From Diospyros lotus (lineage: Eukaryota > Streptophyta > Magnoliopsida > Ericales > Ebenaceae): a DNA stretch of 64,000 nucleotides. Numbering within the stretch: position 1 is the first letter of the stretch; every line of letters begins with the position of its first letter. This document shows positions 49,735-60,500 of this stretch, one piece after another. The notes beneath the pieces are model-generated. The model searched no databases. It saw nothing but the letters and a program-made list of their open reading frames with translations, and had not been told where the DNA came from. The translations under genes and the position numbers were made by a program. The stretch is from assembly GCF_014633365.1 (NCBI RefSeq), contig NC_068340.1, positions 42,607,758-42,671,757 on the forward strand, in the 5' to 3' direction.

Positions 49735-50336
49735 TATGCATGAAAATGTATACGCAGGAGAAGGAGAAGACAGAACAGAATGTGGAAAGAGAAAGGAAAT
49801 TGAACGTGAAAACGTATATACAGAAGGAGGAGAAGACAGAACAGAATCTGCAAAGAGAACAGAAATTGAACGTTCGAGAGGTGTTGTGACCCAGTGCTGA
49901 GGGGTGCAAATTTGAATGAGAGTGAAGCATCCGGCCACGTCTGCCTGCTCTATCTATGGCTCCAATTCAACCGTCGCTTTGGGCCTCAACTCAAGTGACG
50001 GCAACGGAAATGCCCTGCTCTATTTTATTTTTTTTAACAAAATAATATTATTTTAATTAAACATTTACCAAAACAATACAGTTTGGAAAGGATTTACCAA
50101 GTTTATAATTATGGGCGATTTTGGTGTCCAATTCTGATATTTGTTTAGGAATTCTAGTGAAACACAAAAGAGATGTAAAAAAACTTTGAAGAGCTATCAG
50201 TGGATTGTTTTGGGAGATATAGGTGTCTATTTCATGTATTTTTTTGAAATATACGCGTTGCAAATAGCGTAGGCAATTGAGTTCAACGATTTTGCAGAGA
50301 AGGCAAGAAGAATGTGTTGGAGATGTGAGAAGTTTA
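49735..50336. other. upstream region of the hydrolase gene
   Basis: This holds the 5' leader and promoter side of the minus-strand hydrolase. The minus frame stays open to 49938 but the extra part is compositionally unlike coding sequence. Beyond 50080 the wording (GTGTTGGAGATGTGAGAAGTT) resembles that at 36315-36350, again the dispersed repeat. No clear TATA box was fixed. Confidence 0.4.
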
Positions 50337-50869
50337 GGTGGTGTTTTCTTTGTATTTCAGTTTTGAGTTTTAAATTTATTTTCAGTTTTATATTTTGAAT
50401 GTCTGTTTTGAAATTTTTGAAAACACATTCTTTCTATCATTCTAAAAAATTATTTCTTAAAATAGAAAACTAGAAAACGCGTTTACTTTGTAATTTTGAA
50501 AAATTATTTTTATAATATTTTATTTAATAAATTTGATTCAAAATAAATTATAAATATTTATTAATAAATTATAAATTTAATTCAAATACTTTAAACTATA
50601 ATACAAGAAATAACTAATAACAAAATAACAAAAACATTTAAAATCTTTAAAAATATCAGACTTTAAACATTAAAATCTAATAACAGACTTTAAACATCTA
50701 TTAATAAATGACTAAAATTATAAAATAACATAACATTAATTTATCATAGGTATAATCCAAAATCTTAAAAATATCTTTAAAAAAATTAATACAAAAAAAT
50801 CATATTACATATTTAGTTTAATATTCAAATAAAATAAAACAAAACAAAGAAAATCAAATCGCAGAAAGG

Positions 50870-52364
50870 TGAAGGATCATCACGAGGATACATAGCATGC
50901 AACGGAAGCGTTTTTAAATAAAAACTTTCCTCGTATTGATTAGAATCTAGGAAACTTACTTTTCCTTCGGATTACCGGACGGAATGAAGCGATAGGAGGA
51001 GGATGGGCGGGAGCTTCTTCTCGTGGTGGAGATGACGGCTATCCTGCAATCCTTCGGCTCCTTCGCATCAGAACTTGAACGTTCTCTTGATCTTCCAAAG
51101 GTATGACTCAAACTCGTGGCCTCTCTTTCGGTGAAAAAGAGTAAAAATAAAACCCTTAGATGAAAAACAACCAAGGAGAGAATATATATAGGGAGAACCC
51201 TAGGGTTAAAACCCTAGTGGGCTAAGTTTATTTAATTAATTTTCTAATTAGGTTAGCCCAATTAATTAATTAAAAAACTAATGAACTATTATTTTATTCT
51301 AGCCCAATTAATTATGGACCATTCTGAATAAAATAATTCTCTCTCAATGTAATTCACCCAACAAGCCAAATGTATTAAATAATACATGAGTTATATCGAG
51401 CTACCCCGGGGACCAAAAGACAAATTATTCACGGCTACTAAAATGATCAAAATATCCCTGCTACCTAGTAGCTATATTTTGTCATTCTAAGTGTTCCAAC
51501 TATCACCATATGGTAACACTGACCCCACGAATAATTTTGCATATGCAATGTCTTTGACCTACTAGTGTAATGACGAAAATACCCCTCTGCGTAACACCCA
51601 TCATTTAGAAAGGAATAATGTACTAACACCTCTCTAAATGATTTCTACCATCCTTAGATCACTAGTCCAATAATCCGTGACTACTCGAATGTACTTGCTT
51701 ATCATTGGGAGCTACCCAGAAGCACACACTCTTAAGTCACGTTCCCAGGGCTCTGGATTATTTGATTATTTTTGGACAATCACAAGGGGGTGAATCACAG
51801 AAACTATCTTGTATTAGTCTGTCTTAGCTAATTAGAAACCATACTCCCAACTCAAAAGGTTATTGATCTTTGATAGACCTCACCTACAGTGAATCTAAGA
51901 ATATAGCTCTGGGTTCACTAGACCACCAACTAATACTCAAGTATTAGAGTACTCGTCCACGTAGTAGCAGTGATAGACTAGCTCCATGATAATTAGTACT
52001 TTGTCATTAGCTTCTATCACAGGTCCACTCTACGCATTCCAAATGCGCTTGTACAATTAGAGTAAATGGACTGTTTACTGGCTAAGGCAAGCCATCCTCC
52101 ATTAGGATCTATTGCACAATGATCTTATCATGATAGAATGCCCAGTTCTATCAAAAGATCAAGAGTAATATTTTCTTGCTTATTAAGTACCCATGATTCA
52201 TGCCTAACTGTGAAGAACGACCCATCACATGAATCACTTACTTAATAGCATGGACACTTTTCCAACAATTAAATGCAAATAATATATGTGCCATAAATTG
52301 ACTAAAAGAAACATCATTACCATAAATTAAACAAAACGTGTCTTTAGGGCATACATTTCCAACA
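50870..52364 (-). mobile_element. Copia-type solo LTR
   Basis: In minus sense it begins TGTTGGAAATGTATGCCCTA, a very widespread plant Copia LTR start, and ends TATCCTCGTGATGATCCTTCA. The flanks AAAGG (50865-50869) and AAGGG (52365-52369) match at four of five positions. Length is 1495 bp. A leader-like region with AACCCTAGGGTTAAAACCC lies at about 51190-51215. No coding content. Confidence 0.8.
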
Positions 52365-52865
52365 AAGGGTTGGCGATGGGGGCAGTGATGTCAGACGGCA
52401 GGGGGCCGTGAAGTCGGACGACTTGCAAGGGTTTGCGATGGGGGGCGGTTGACAACGGTGGTTGCAGTGGTGGTGGCGAAAGCGGTCGACGACGGTGATG
52501 GCGATGGCGATGGTGGTGGTGGGCCAGAAGAGAAGAAAGGAGAAAGAAGACGGAGGGCAGTCGGCGACGGACGTGATGCAAGGGTTTGCGGAAGTGGTCG
52601 CGGAAGTTGTCGACGGCGGTGATGGCGGTGGGCCAGAAGAGAAGAGAAGAGAAGAGAAGAGAAGAGAAATGAGACTGGGGGCGGTCGACGGTGGATGCGA
52701 TGCAAGGGTTTGCAATAGGGGGCGGTCGACGGCTATGATTGTAGTGGCGGTGGAAGAAGCGGTCGACGGCGGTGATGGCAGTGATGGTGATGGCGGTGGT
52801 GGTCGACAGTCAAAAGAGAAGAGAGGAGAAATGAGAGAAGAGATGAGAGAAATGAGAGATGTGGC
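52365..52865. repeat. GATGGCGGTG-rich minisatellite, 120-155 bp units
   Basis: Three units start AAGGGTTTGC at about 52428, 52580 and 52704, each with GCGGTCGACGGCGGTGATGG-type wording and an AGAAGAGAAGAG tract. The strand is strongly G-rich in G2-G4 runs. Overlapping open frames on both strands are artefacts of this composition. Confidence 0.75.
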
Positions 52866-53096
52866 TCTCTGAAATGGGTTTACATAGTGGGTGGGTAGGT
52901 GGGGGGAGGCGTTTTCCGCGTTTTAGTGTTTTGGGTGAGTTTTCACTGAAAACGCCCACAACATTTTGGGTTTCCTTTACAAATTTTTTCCTCGTTTTTG
53001 AAAATATCAAAGTGAACACGTTTTCAGTGTTTTGAAAAATTGAAAACTCAAAACGGGCCGAAAATAACAAAGAGAACAAGCCCTTAACTTTTCGCT

Positions 53097-54630
53097 GAGT
53101 AGACCATTTTGAGCAATTTAGGTCTTGCAATGGTAAGAGATTTTGTGGTACTGGTGGTTGATTCCTTTTTTTACCTGGCATATTTGACTTCTTAGGGGTT
53201 AGGTCTTGCATTTTTCTTGGTCTATATGTAGTGGCATATGGAGACAGGTGCGTGATTGCTAATGAGATCCGTCGACCTTCGGCGTGAGGTGAACATTCTA
53301 TACAATCAGTGGTGTGGTTTTGATTAAAGAAACCCTTGGTCAGGGTACATTTGATTGGAAAGTGTTCCAATGTTGGAAGGAATTCCAATGTGTCATCTCA
53401 ATCTCCCACACTGATTTTGGCATAATCATCGAGTTAGTAATTTTGATCAATCCATGTCTCTTATTCGATTAGGATGATAATTAATGGAGGGATTATAGTA
53501 CATGAGAATCAAAAGCCCAATAGGTTCTATTTTGAAGAAAGACTTCATTACTGATAGGATTACCTTGACATAATGTTAGTTGTCACTTAGGGTCTTTTGG
53601 GGTACATTGGGGAGATGGAGAGATCCTCGTCGTAGATCAAAATATTTAGTTGATGTTAAAAAATTTAACGTGTCTTGATTGCTACTTAGTAGTGCATCTA
53701 GAAGGTCACACACATATTCGGGTGTGGTGGTTGATTGAGCGATTAAAATTGAAATCGTCATTAAGAGTTAATGACATCACCATTAAGAGTTAACAGATTA
53801 TGTTCAATAATCAAATTAATAAGGAGTAAATTTCAAGAGTTGATAGACATGCTGTTAAGAGTTAATAGGGGCCTCGGTTTCATCATGGGATGGTGAAAAG
53901 TTCATTAAGTGTTAATGGTGAGCTTAAATGCAATTTTTGTAAACTTGGTTAGGTGGGAAGAAAAACGGTCGGCAGCTCTTGGAGACTGTCGACTGATTCT
54001 GTCGACCAATCGAGCGAAATGGTCGATAGTTCATTTGGAATGGTCCACCGTTTCTATTGTAGAGGGTTGCGAATCGCTCGATCGATTTGTCATATCTGCA
54101 ACGATTTTAGGGCACGTGGTGTAAGAGGACAACGAAAGGGGCGATGACGTGCATCTTTCTTGTCTCCCCTTGGTCCCTTCTCACTTTCCTAGTTGGTTTT
54201 GTCCGATTGGGTGCAATTTGAATGTCTAGGGTTTATGTGTTCCATATATAAACCAAAAGGAAGAAAAATGAGAGAGAGCTTCGGCCTTGCAATTTGTTGC
54301 AAGTTTTTCTCTCGCTTTTGCTTGTTTTCTTTCTCTCATTCCAGAACCCTTGCCCATTCTCCATTACTCTCTTCCTTTTGCTCCATTGGTTATTCCATTG
54401 TTAGAGTAGCAATACTCTTTGGCTAGCACATAGAGTGAGTTGAGGGATTTACTTACTTACTGGAGTGTGGATGATTAGGCCTCCCGTGCTTTCGGGGGTC
54501 AGTTCGGTCTAATCGAATTTTTGTTCTGGAGGAGATTAGAGGTACATCAACCTAAAAACCATTTGTGAGGTATATCTTTGAACCCTCTATGGAATGGTTT
54601 GTATTGGTATTATATATGTGTTGTGCCATA
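53097..54630. other. no gene; LTR-like leader and short repeats
   Basis: At 53759-53920 the word TTAAGAGTTAATGGTG recurs four times in variants. At 54230-54600 a stretch with a TATA-like CCATATATAAACC, CT-rich tract and TCAGTTCGGTCTAATCG resembles the 3' part of an LTR, but its ends were not found. No coding frame is convincing. Confidence 0.4.
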
Positions 54631-55842
54631 TGTTGGAACGGGTAAGTGCTATGGCACACACCAAGAAGGGGGGTGAATTGGTTATATAAAACAATTTCTT
54701 TTGAGACGCAAAGATACTTTCATATGGTGAAGAATAAAAATGAAATCTTATCAATGAATAAACAAAGTCAATAGAGCAAAGATGCAAATGTAAAAGAGAA
54801 AACATGAAGAGCAGTGAAGACATAGATTTATAGTGGTTCGGCTTTCCAAACCTAGTCCACTACCTTAGCTACCCACTAAGGATTTTCAAGCAAATTCACT
54901 ATCAACTCGAATAAGTCCTCTAGTCTGTGACTAGGAAAAACTTACAAACCTCCCAATATAATGGGCCTGTAGCTTACGCTAGGATAATTACAGTAATCGT
55001 GAAAATGAGAGTCTAAGAGTACAAACTCTTAGTTACAAGCTCTCTCCAACTGATAAATTTAGGCTTACAATGAATGTAACAGTGTATACAAAGCCTGAGA
55101 AATGTAAATACAGTGAGAGAAGATATTGATCGCTCGATGTAAAAATGTAAGCTCGGTGGTTAAAGTTATTAAATGTTTTCCAACCGCCTTCAATCGGTTC
55201 TCCCAACCCATATTTATAGTAGATGGTAGATAGATCCAAAAATTCGACCGTTGTGGTGGTTGGGCGAGCATTAAATGCGCCAAAAACTAGCCGTTATAAG
55301 TTTCTGCAAAAGATATAGTCGATAGAAGAAAATGCATAGTTGACTATTTTTACAAGTAAAACAAGACATAGTCGACAGACAAAAACGCATAGTCGACTAT
55401 CTTACAACACAAATTTTCTATAGTCGACAGACACATAAACATAGTAGACAGATGTAAAAATATGAAGAGGATTTTGAATTTTATGAACAAAAATAGTCGA
55501 CAGATGAAAATTCATAGTCGACTATCCTTACCTGATAGTCGACAGATGCAAAAATAGTCGACAGAAGCCTTAAATAGTCGACATATCAAATCAGCATAGT
55601 TGACTATTTTCAGACATAGTCGACAACACTAAACCACATAGTCGACTATCCATAGACATAGTCAACAGAACATAAACACATAGTCGACTATTCTTTTTAT
55701 AAAAACTGAAACGATAAATGATAACATGAAAAAGAATATTTTGAATCATAAAATTCTTTAACATTGAAATTTCATAACTTTATTTCATCATCAAAATACA
55801 ATTGTTTTTCATCATCAAAATTATATAAAATGCAAAACATCA
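54631..55842 (-). mobile_element. SIRE-like Copia solo LTR, second copy
   Basis: In minus sense it begins TGATGTTTTGCATTTTATAT and ends AGCACTTACCCGTTCCAACA, matching the LTR at 22274-23950 in both tips and in the CACCCCCCTTCTTGGTGTGTG block. The flanks CCATA (54626-54630) and CTATA (55843-55847) match at four of five. It is 1212 bp, shorter than its relative, and carries the same TCGAC motif array. Confidence 0.8.
55315..55690. repeat. ATAGTCGAC motif array in LTR
   Basis: About sixteen copies of ATAGTCGAC, many in the palindrome ATAGTCGACTAT and others in ATAGTCGACAGA, spaced 10-35 bp. A few have one change. This is the reverse-strand counterpart of the array at 22857-23155. Confidence 0.85.
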
Positions 55843-56440
55843 CTATAAGAATCAGGAGCAAGCAAACTGAGGATTTTTAAGAAAAAAAATAAAAATAAAA
55901 ATCAAGGCTTGAGCCAAGCCTTGTGGCATGCTTTGCGACAGTGTGCCGCAAGGCCTTGTGGCCCGGCAGCCACAAGGCTTAATGGCCTTGAGGCCACGCC
56001 TTGTGGTAGAGTGCCGCAAGGCCTTGTGGCCAGGCTTTTGGCCTTAAGGCCACGCCTTGCGACAGTGTGCCGTAAGCCCTTGTGGTCTCGCCTTGGGGTA
56101 ATGAGCTGCCAGCTCTTGCGGCAGTATGCCACAACCTATTGCAAGTGTCTTACGACAAATGCCCTCGCGGTAAGCCCAAAGATATCTCAGCGAGGTTAAG
56201 ACTTCATTTAGGAGATGCCACGTGTCAGCACCAAGCATTCTTGAGAATTGCGCCCTATAAAAACCCAACTACAAGACAATGAATAGGACTTCCGATTTGG
56301 GTAAAATTTTGACACCTTGACGACATTTTCACTGTTTTCATGAATAGTTATTTGGATCTGGTACTGACATAGGCATCGGAGGGTCATCGTGGGCGAGGAT
56401 TCCTGGGAGCCTTCTAATCAGTGTCTGAGTATCAACAGGG
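55843..56440. other. GC-richer stretch with CTTGTGGCC repeats
   Basis: From 55905 to 56150 the words CTTGTGGC, GCCGCAAGG and GGCCACGCC recur on both strands, giving imperfect palindromes. Open frames in all directions (for example 55902-56132) follow from this repetition and are not taken as genes. It leads into the minisatellite. Confidence 0.5.
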
Positions 56441-56840
56441 CAAAATCCTAGCTGCAAGAGTCTTGAGGCAAATGAGCTTGTGGCGAAATCCTAGCGGCAA
56501 CAGTCTTAAGGCAAATGAGCTTGTGGCGAAATCCTAGAGGTAAGAGTCTTGAGGCAAATGAGCTTGTGGCGAAATCCTTGGGGCGGGACAGATCTTTGTG
56601 GCAAAGGAGCTTGTGATAAAATTCTTGCGGCGGGACAGATCCTTGGGGCGGGATCCTTGCGGCAAGAGTATTGAGGCAAACGAGCTTGAGGAAAAATCCT
56701 TGCAGCGGGACAGATCAATGTGGCAAAGGATCTTGTGGAGAAATCCTAGCGGCAAGAGTCTTGAGGCAAATGAGCTTGTGGGAAAATCCCTGCGGCGAGA
56801 GTCTTAAGGTAAATGAGCTTGAGGTAAAATCCTTACGACG
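56441..56840. repeat. subtelomere-like minisatellite, 43-47 bp units
   Basis: About nine units alternate two related forms, GCAAGAGTCTTGAGGCAAAT-GAGCTTGTGGCGAAATCCTAG and GGGACAGATC-TTTGTGGCAAAGGAGCTTGTG. They end abruptly at the first telomeric repeat at 56841. The position next to telomeric DNA suggests a telomere-associated satellite. Confidence 0.85.
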
Positions 56841-57192
56841 ATTAGGGTTTAGGGTTTAGGGTTTAGGGGTTTAGGGTTTAGGGTTAGGGTTTAGGGTTTA
56901 GGGTTTAGGGTTTAGGGTTTAGGGTTTAGGGTTTAGGGGTTAGGGGTTAGGGTTTTTGGGTTAGGGTTTAGGGATTAGGGTTTGGGGTTTTGGGTTTGGG
57001 GTTAGGGTTTAGGGTTTAGGGTTAAGGATTTTAGGGTTAGGGTTTTGGGGTTAGGGTTTATGGTTTAGGGGTTAGGGTTTAGGGTTTAGGGTTTAGGGTT
57101 TAGGGTTTAGGGTTTAGGGTTTAGGGTTTAGGGTTTAGGGTTTAGGGTTTAGGGTTTAGGGTTTAGGGTTTAGGGTTTAGGGTTTAGGGTTT
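56841..57192 (+). repeat. (TTTAGGG)n telomeric array, proximal
   Basis: About 350 bp of the plant telomere repeat with the G-rich strand pointing right. The first 95 bp are nearly perfect, 56935-57075 contain many variants (TTTAGGGG, TTAGGG, TTTTGGG, AAGGATTTTAGGG), and 57075-57192 are perfect. The array stops at GGGTTT, where the LINE poly(A) tail (T-run on this strand) begins. Confidence 0.97.
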
Positions 57193-57588
57193 TTTTTTTC
57201 TGTAAATAAGAGATGTATAAAAGAAAAAGGCCAAAGAAGGCTACAAACAAAGGCCAGGGCATACCCCGGGCCACCAAAAAACCAGAGGCGACAACACATC
57301 AACAATCACTCTCTGGGCCAAAAAAAGAAAAAGAAGCAAGGCGACAGAAAAACAAAACATATGTACAGCATAAATGTTCTGACCAGGAGAGAAACAAAAC
57401 CATCTCGTGGTGGCAAGGCAAAGAGAAAGATCTCTGACAGTCCAGCGACTGATAAACCAACAAACCCAGATGAGCTGGGAATGAAAAAAGAATGAAGAAG
57501 AAGCACTGGAAGGCTGGCACGAAAAATGAGGCGCCAAGGATACCTGAACCTGCCTCCAAAGCAACACCTCTCAACAGGGATGAGAGGT

Positions 57589-60500
57589 CTAGTCTCGCGG
57601 AAGTCTCCAAACGTGATGAAGCGCATGACTCTGAAGGGTTGGCCTGAAGTGAATAGTCGTCAGCCGGGCCCACACAGCACACTGAATCAAATGAGCTAGC
57701 TGAGAAGCTGATCTCTGCTGATCCCGAAAACACCTGTTGTTGCGCTCCCTCCAAATGAAATAAACCATAGCATGAAGCACTAATCTGTTTGCCACCTGCC
57801 AGGGACTCTTGCCACTCCATCTAGCTGCGGCCCAAAGAACTCCAATGTCCCATCTGCGCCACGGCCAGTTGAATTTCTTCGATCTACGGAAAAAGGACAG
57901 CACCTCTCGCGAGTAGCTACACTGGAAGAAGAGATGGCTATGTCTCTCAGCGTCCGCCCTGCAAAGGAAACATCTATTCGGAAAAGACAAAAAAATGTTA
58001 ATACGATCAAGAGTAAATAAACGTTCCCGAATAGCAAGCCAGAAGATAAACGAGTAGGCAGGGATACTAACAGATGACCAAACTAAACGGTACCAGGGAA
58101 CCTGGGAGCGCTGAGTTTGAATAGCCTGGAAGGCCGTCCTAACAGAGAAGAGCCCATTTGTAGTTGGGAGCCAATAAGGCTCATCACGACAGCCAGGGTG
58201 GGGCAGACTAGGGAGGCTCCCACAGAGGTCAGGGGATATGGAACTAAGGGTCTCCATCCGAGTCCAGGCACCATCCTCAATAAAATCTGAAACCGTAGCC
58301 AAAATAGGGATACCTAACTGACGAGGTAATTGGCGAGGGAAGCGATCAATGAGCACACCCAACGGGTGCCATTGATCATACCAAAAAAACGTGTTACAAC
58401 CGTCCCCAATTCTCCATCCAAAAAAAGGTTTCAGGATTCCCCGTAATAGGAGCAGCTTTCTCCAATACCAAGGGCAAGCATACGGAGTCTTAAGAAGCCA
58501 GAAGCAAGCCCCTTTTACCCGATAAGTGTGCACCCACTGCACCCATAAGGATTCTCTATCCCCAACCAGCAGGCGCCAAATAAGCTTGGCTACCAAGGAT
58601 TGATTCCAAACATAGAGAGGCTTAAGGCCAAGGCCACCCTGCCTCTTCGGCCAACAAATGTCATGCCAAGCCACTTTTGCTTTATGAGGGTCCGCCTCAT
58701 TACCACTCCAGAGGAAGTTACGAGTAAGTTGCTCAATCTCTTTGATCACCTTCTTCGGGAGGATAAACACCGAGGCCCAATACACATAGATAGTGGAAAG
58801 AATCGACTGAGCTAACTGCAATTGGCCTCCAAATGAGAGAGCCCTGCTGCGCCAAGCACAAATCTTAGTCCTCACTCTATCAATGATGGTCTGACAATCT
58901 CCATAGGAGAGCTTAGAGGAGAGCAGAGGAACCCCCAAATATCTCATAGGCAGACTCCCCCTCCGAAAACCAGAGGCGACATGGATAGCTTCACGAAGGG
59001 ATGGGTCCTTGCAAGAGACGAAACAGTCACTTTTAGATGGATTGGCAATAAGGCCCGACAAAGAGGAAAAACGCTCCAAGCATGACTTCAAGATGCTAAC
59101 CGAGGATGGGTCGCCATGAGAGAACAAGAGCAAATCATCAGCGAACATGAGCATCACCGTCTTAGTCTGCTCACATTTCCAATGGTATTGAAAGTCTGAA
59201 TCCCTCGAGTGGTGCTTAACAATACCTTGCAGGACTTGCATAACTAGAACAAAGAGGTAAGGGGACAGAGGGTCCCCTTGCCTCAAACCCCTGCCCCCAG
59301 GGAAAAAACCATTTAACTGGCCATTGATCTTAACCGAATAGCGGGGGGTCGTAATGCACTCTCGAATCTAGCCACAAAAACGGGAAGGGAAGTTCATCAG
59401 ATGAAGAGTCATCAGGAGGAAGTCCCACTCCACTGTGTCATAAGCCTTAGCAAGGTCAACTTTCATAGCACATCGGGGGGCCCCTCGGTGAAGATGGTAT
59501 TGAAAAACTAACTCCTGGGCAAGCAGAACATTATCCCCAATCGAACGCCCTGGCACAAAGGCCGCTTGAGACACATCCACCAATCCTGAGAGCACCGGCT
59601 TAATCCTATTGGCTAAGATTTTGGTTATGATTTTATACAAGACATTACAACACGAAATAGGCCTAAATTGGGAAGGCGTCTCAGGGTGAGGCACCTTGGG
59701 AATGAGACTAATAATGGTGGCGTTGACCTGGCCCAAGAGGCGACCAGAGGTGAAAAAGCTTTGAACAGCCTTAACCACGTCCACCCCCACGATCTCCCAA
59801 GACTTTTTGAAGAACTTAACTGTAAAACCATCGGGCCCCGGGGCTTTATCATCGCCCATATTGAAGAGGGCAGTCTTAACTTCTTCAGCCGAAACCTCAG
59901 CAATAAGCCCAGCCCATTGGTCTTGATTCAGACGCTTGTCAATGAAGGGGGCTACTTCAATCTGGCTAAGGGGAGAGTTCCGAGAACTAGGCCTATAAAG
60001 ATTTTGGAAGTAGGAGACCAAAACGTCTGCAACCTCATCTTTGGACTCAGTGAGGGTGCCATCTTCTCTAAGGAGGTTCATAATGCGATGATTATTACGC
60101 TTAGCGAGCATGGATTGGAAAAAGAAACGAGAGCATCTATCTCCCTCAGCAGACCACCTAATCCGAGCACGAAGGCGAAAGTGGTCAGACTCCTGCGCAA
60201 GAGCCACTAAAAGGTCTCTGTTCAACTCAAGCTCCTGTTGGTGAAGGACAGGGTCATGAGGATTGTCTTGCAAACGATGTTGGATACTAAGAAGATGATT
60301 CCTAAGGGACGAGACGAGATCAGAAACATGCCCCTTAGACCTATTAAGGGTCTTCATAGCATTCTTAACAGCTTTGAGCTTTTGAACAACTTGAAACATG
60401 GGAACTCCAGGGATGTGCCTTGTCCAACTAGCCTCCACCCTATCCAAGAAAAGAGGGTGATCAACAAGATGGTTAAGGAACCTAAACGGGCCGCCCTTAT

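Larger units (their letters stand above)
50337..53093. mobile_element. Harbinger/Tourist-like element with nested LTR
   Basis: The left tip GGTGGTGTTTTCTTTGT and the reverse complement of the right tip, GGGCTTGTTCTCTTTGT, match at 13 of 17 positions, and further inward both ends carry CAGTTTTGAGTTTT / CGTTTTGAGTTTTC. TTA flanks both sides (50334-50336 and 53094-53096), the Harbinger duplication. The dispersed repeat resumes across it. Without the LTR at 50870-52364 it is about 1.26 kb and non-coding, with a GGCGGTGATGG-rich minisatellite on the right side. Confidence 0.65.

Noticed and set aside
49735..49938. Longer hydrolase start at 49938
   Set aside because: The added part is compositionally unlike coding sequence and lies before a typical transit peptide start; kept only as an alternative.
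52327..52872. Several long overlapping frames on both strands
   Set aside because: They come from the G-rich minisatellite; codon content is pure repeat and none has a conserved motif.
53909..54147. Two overlapping plus-strand frames
   Set aside because: No domain, low codon structure, in a repeat-rich stretch.
55902..56282. Overlapping frames of 66-96 codons on both strands
   Set aside because: The CTTGTGGCC-type repetition opens all frames; no domain is visible.
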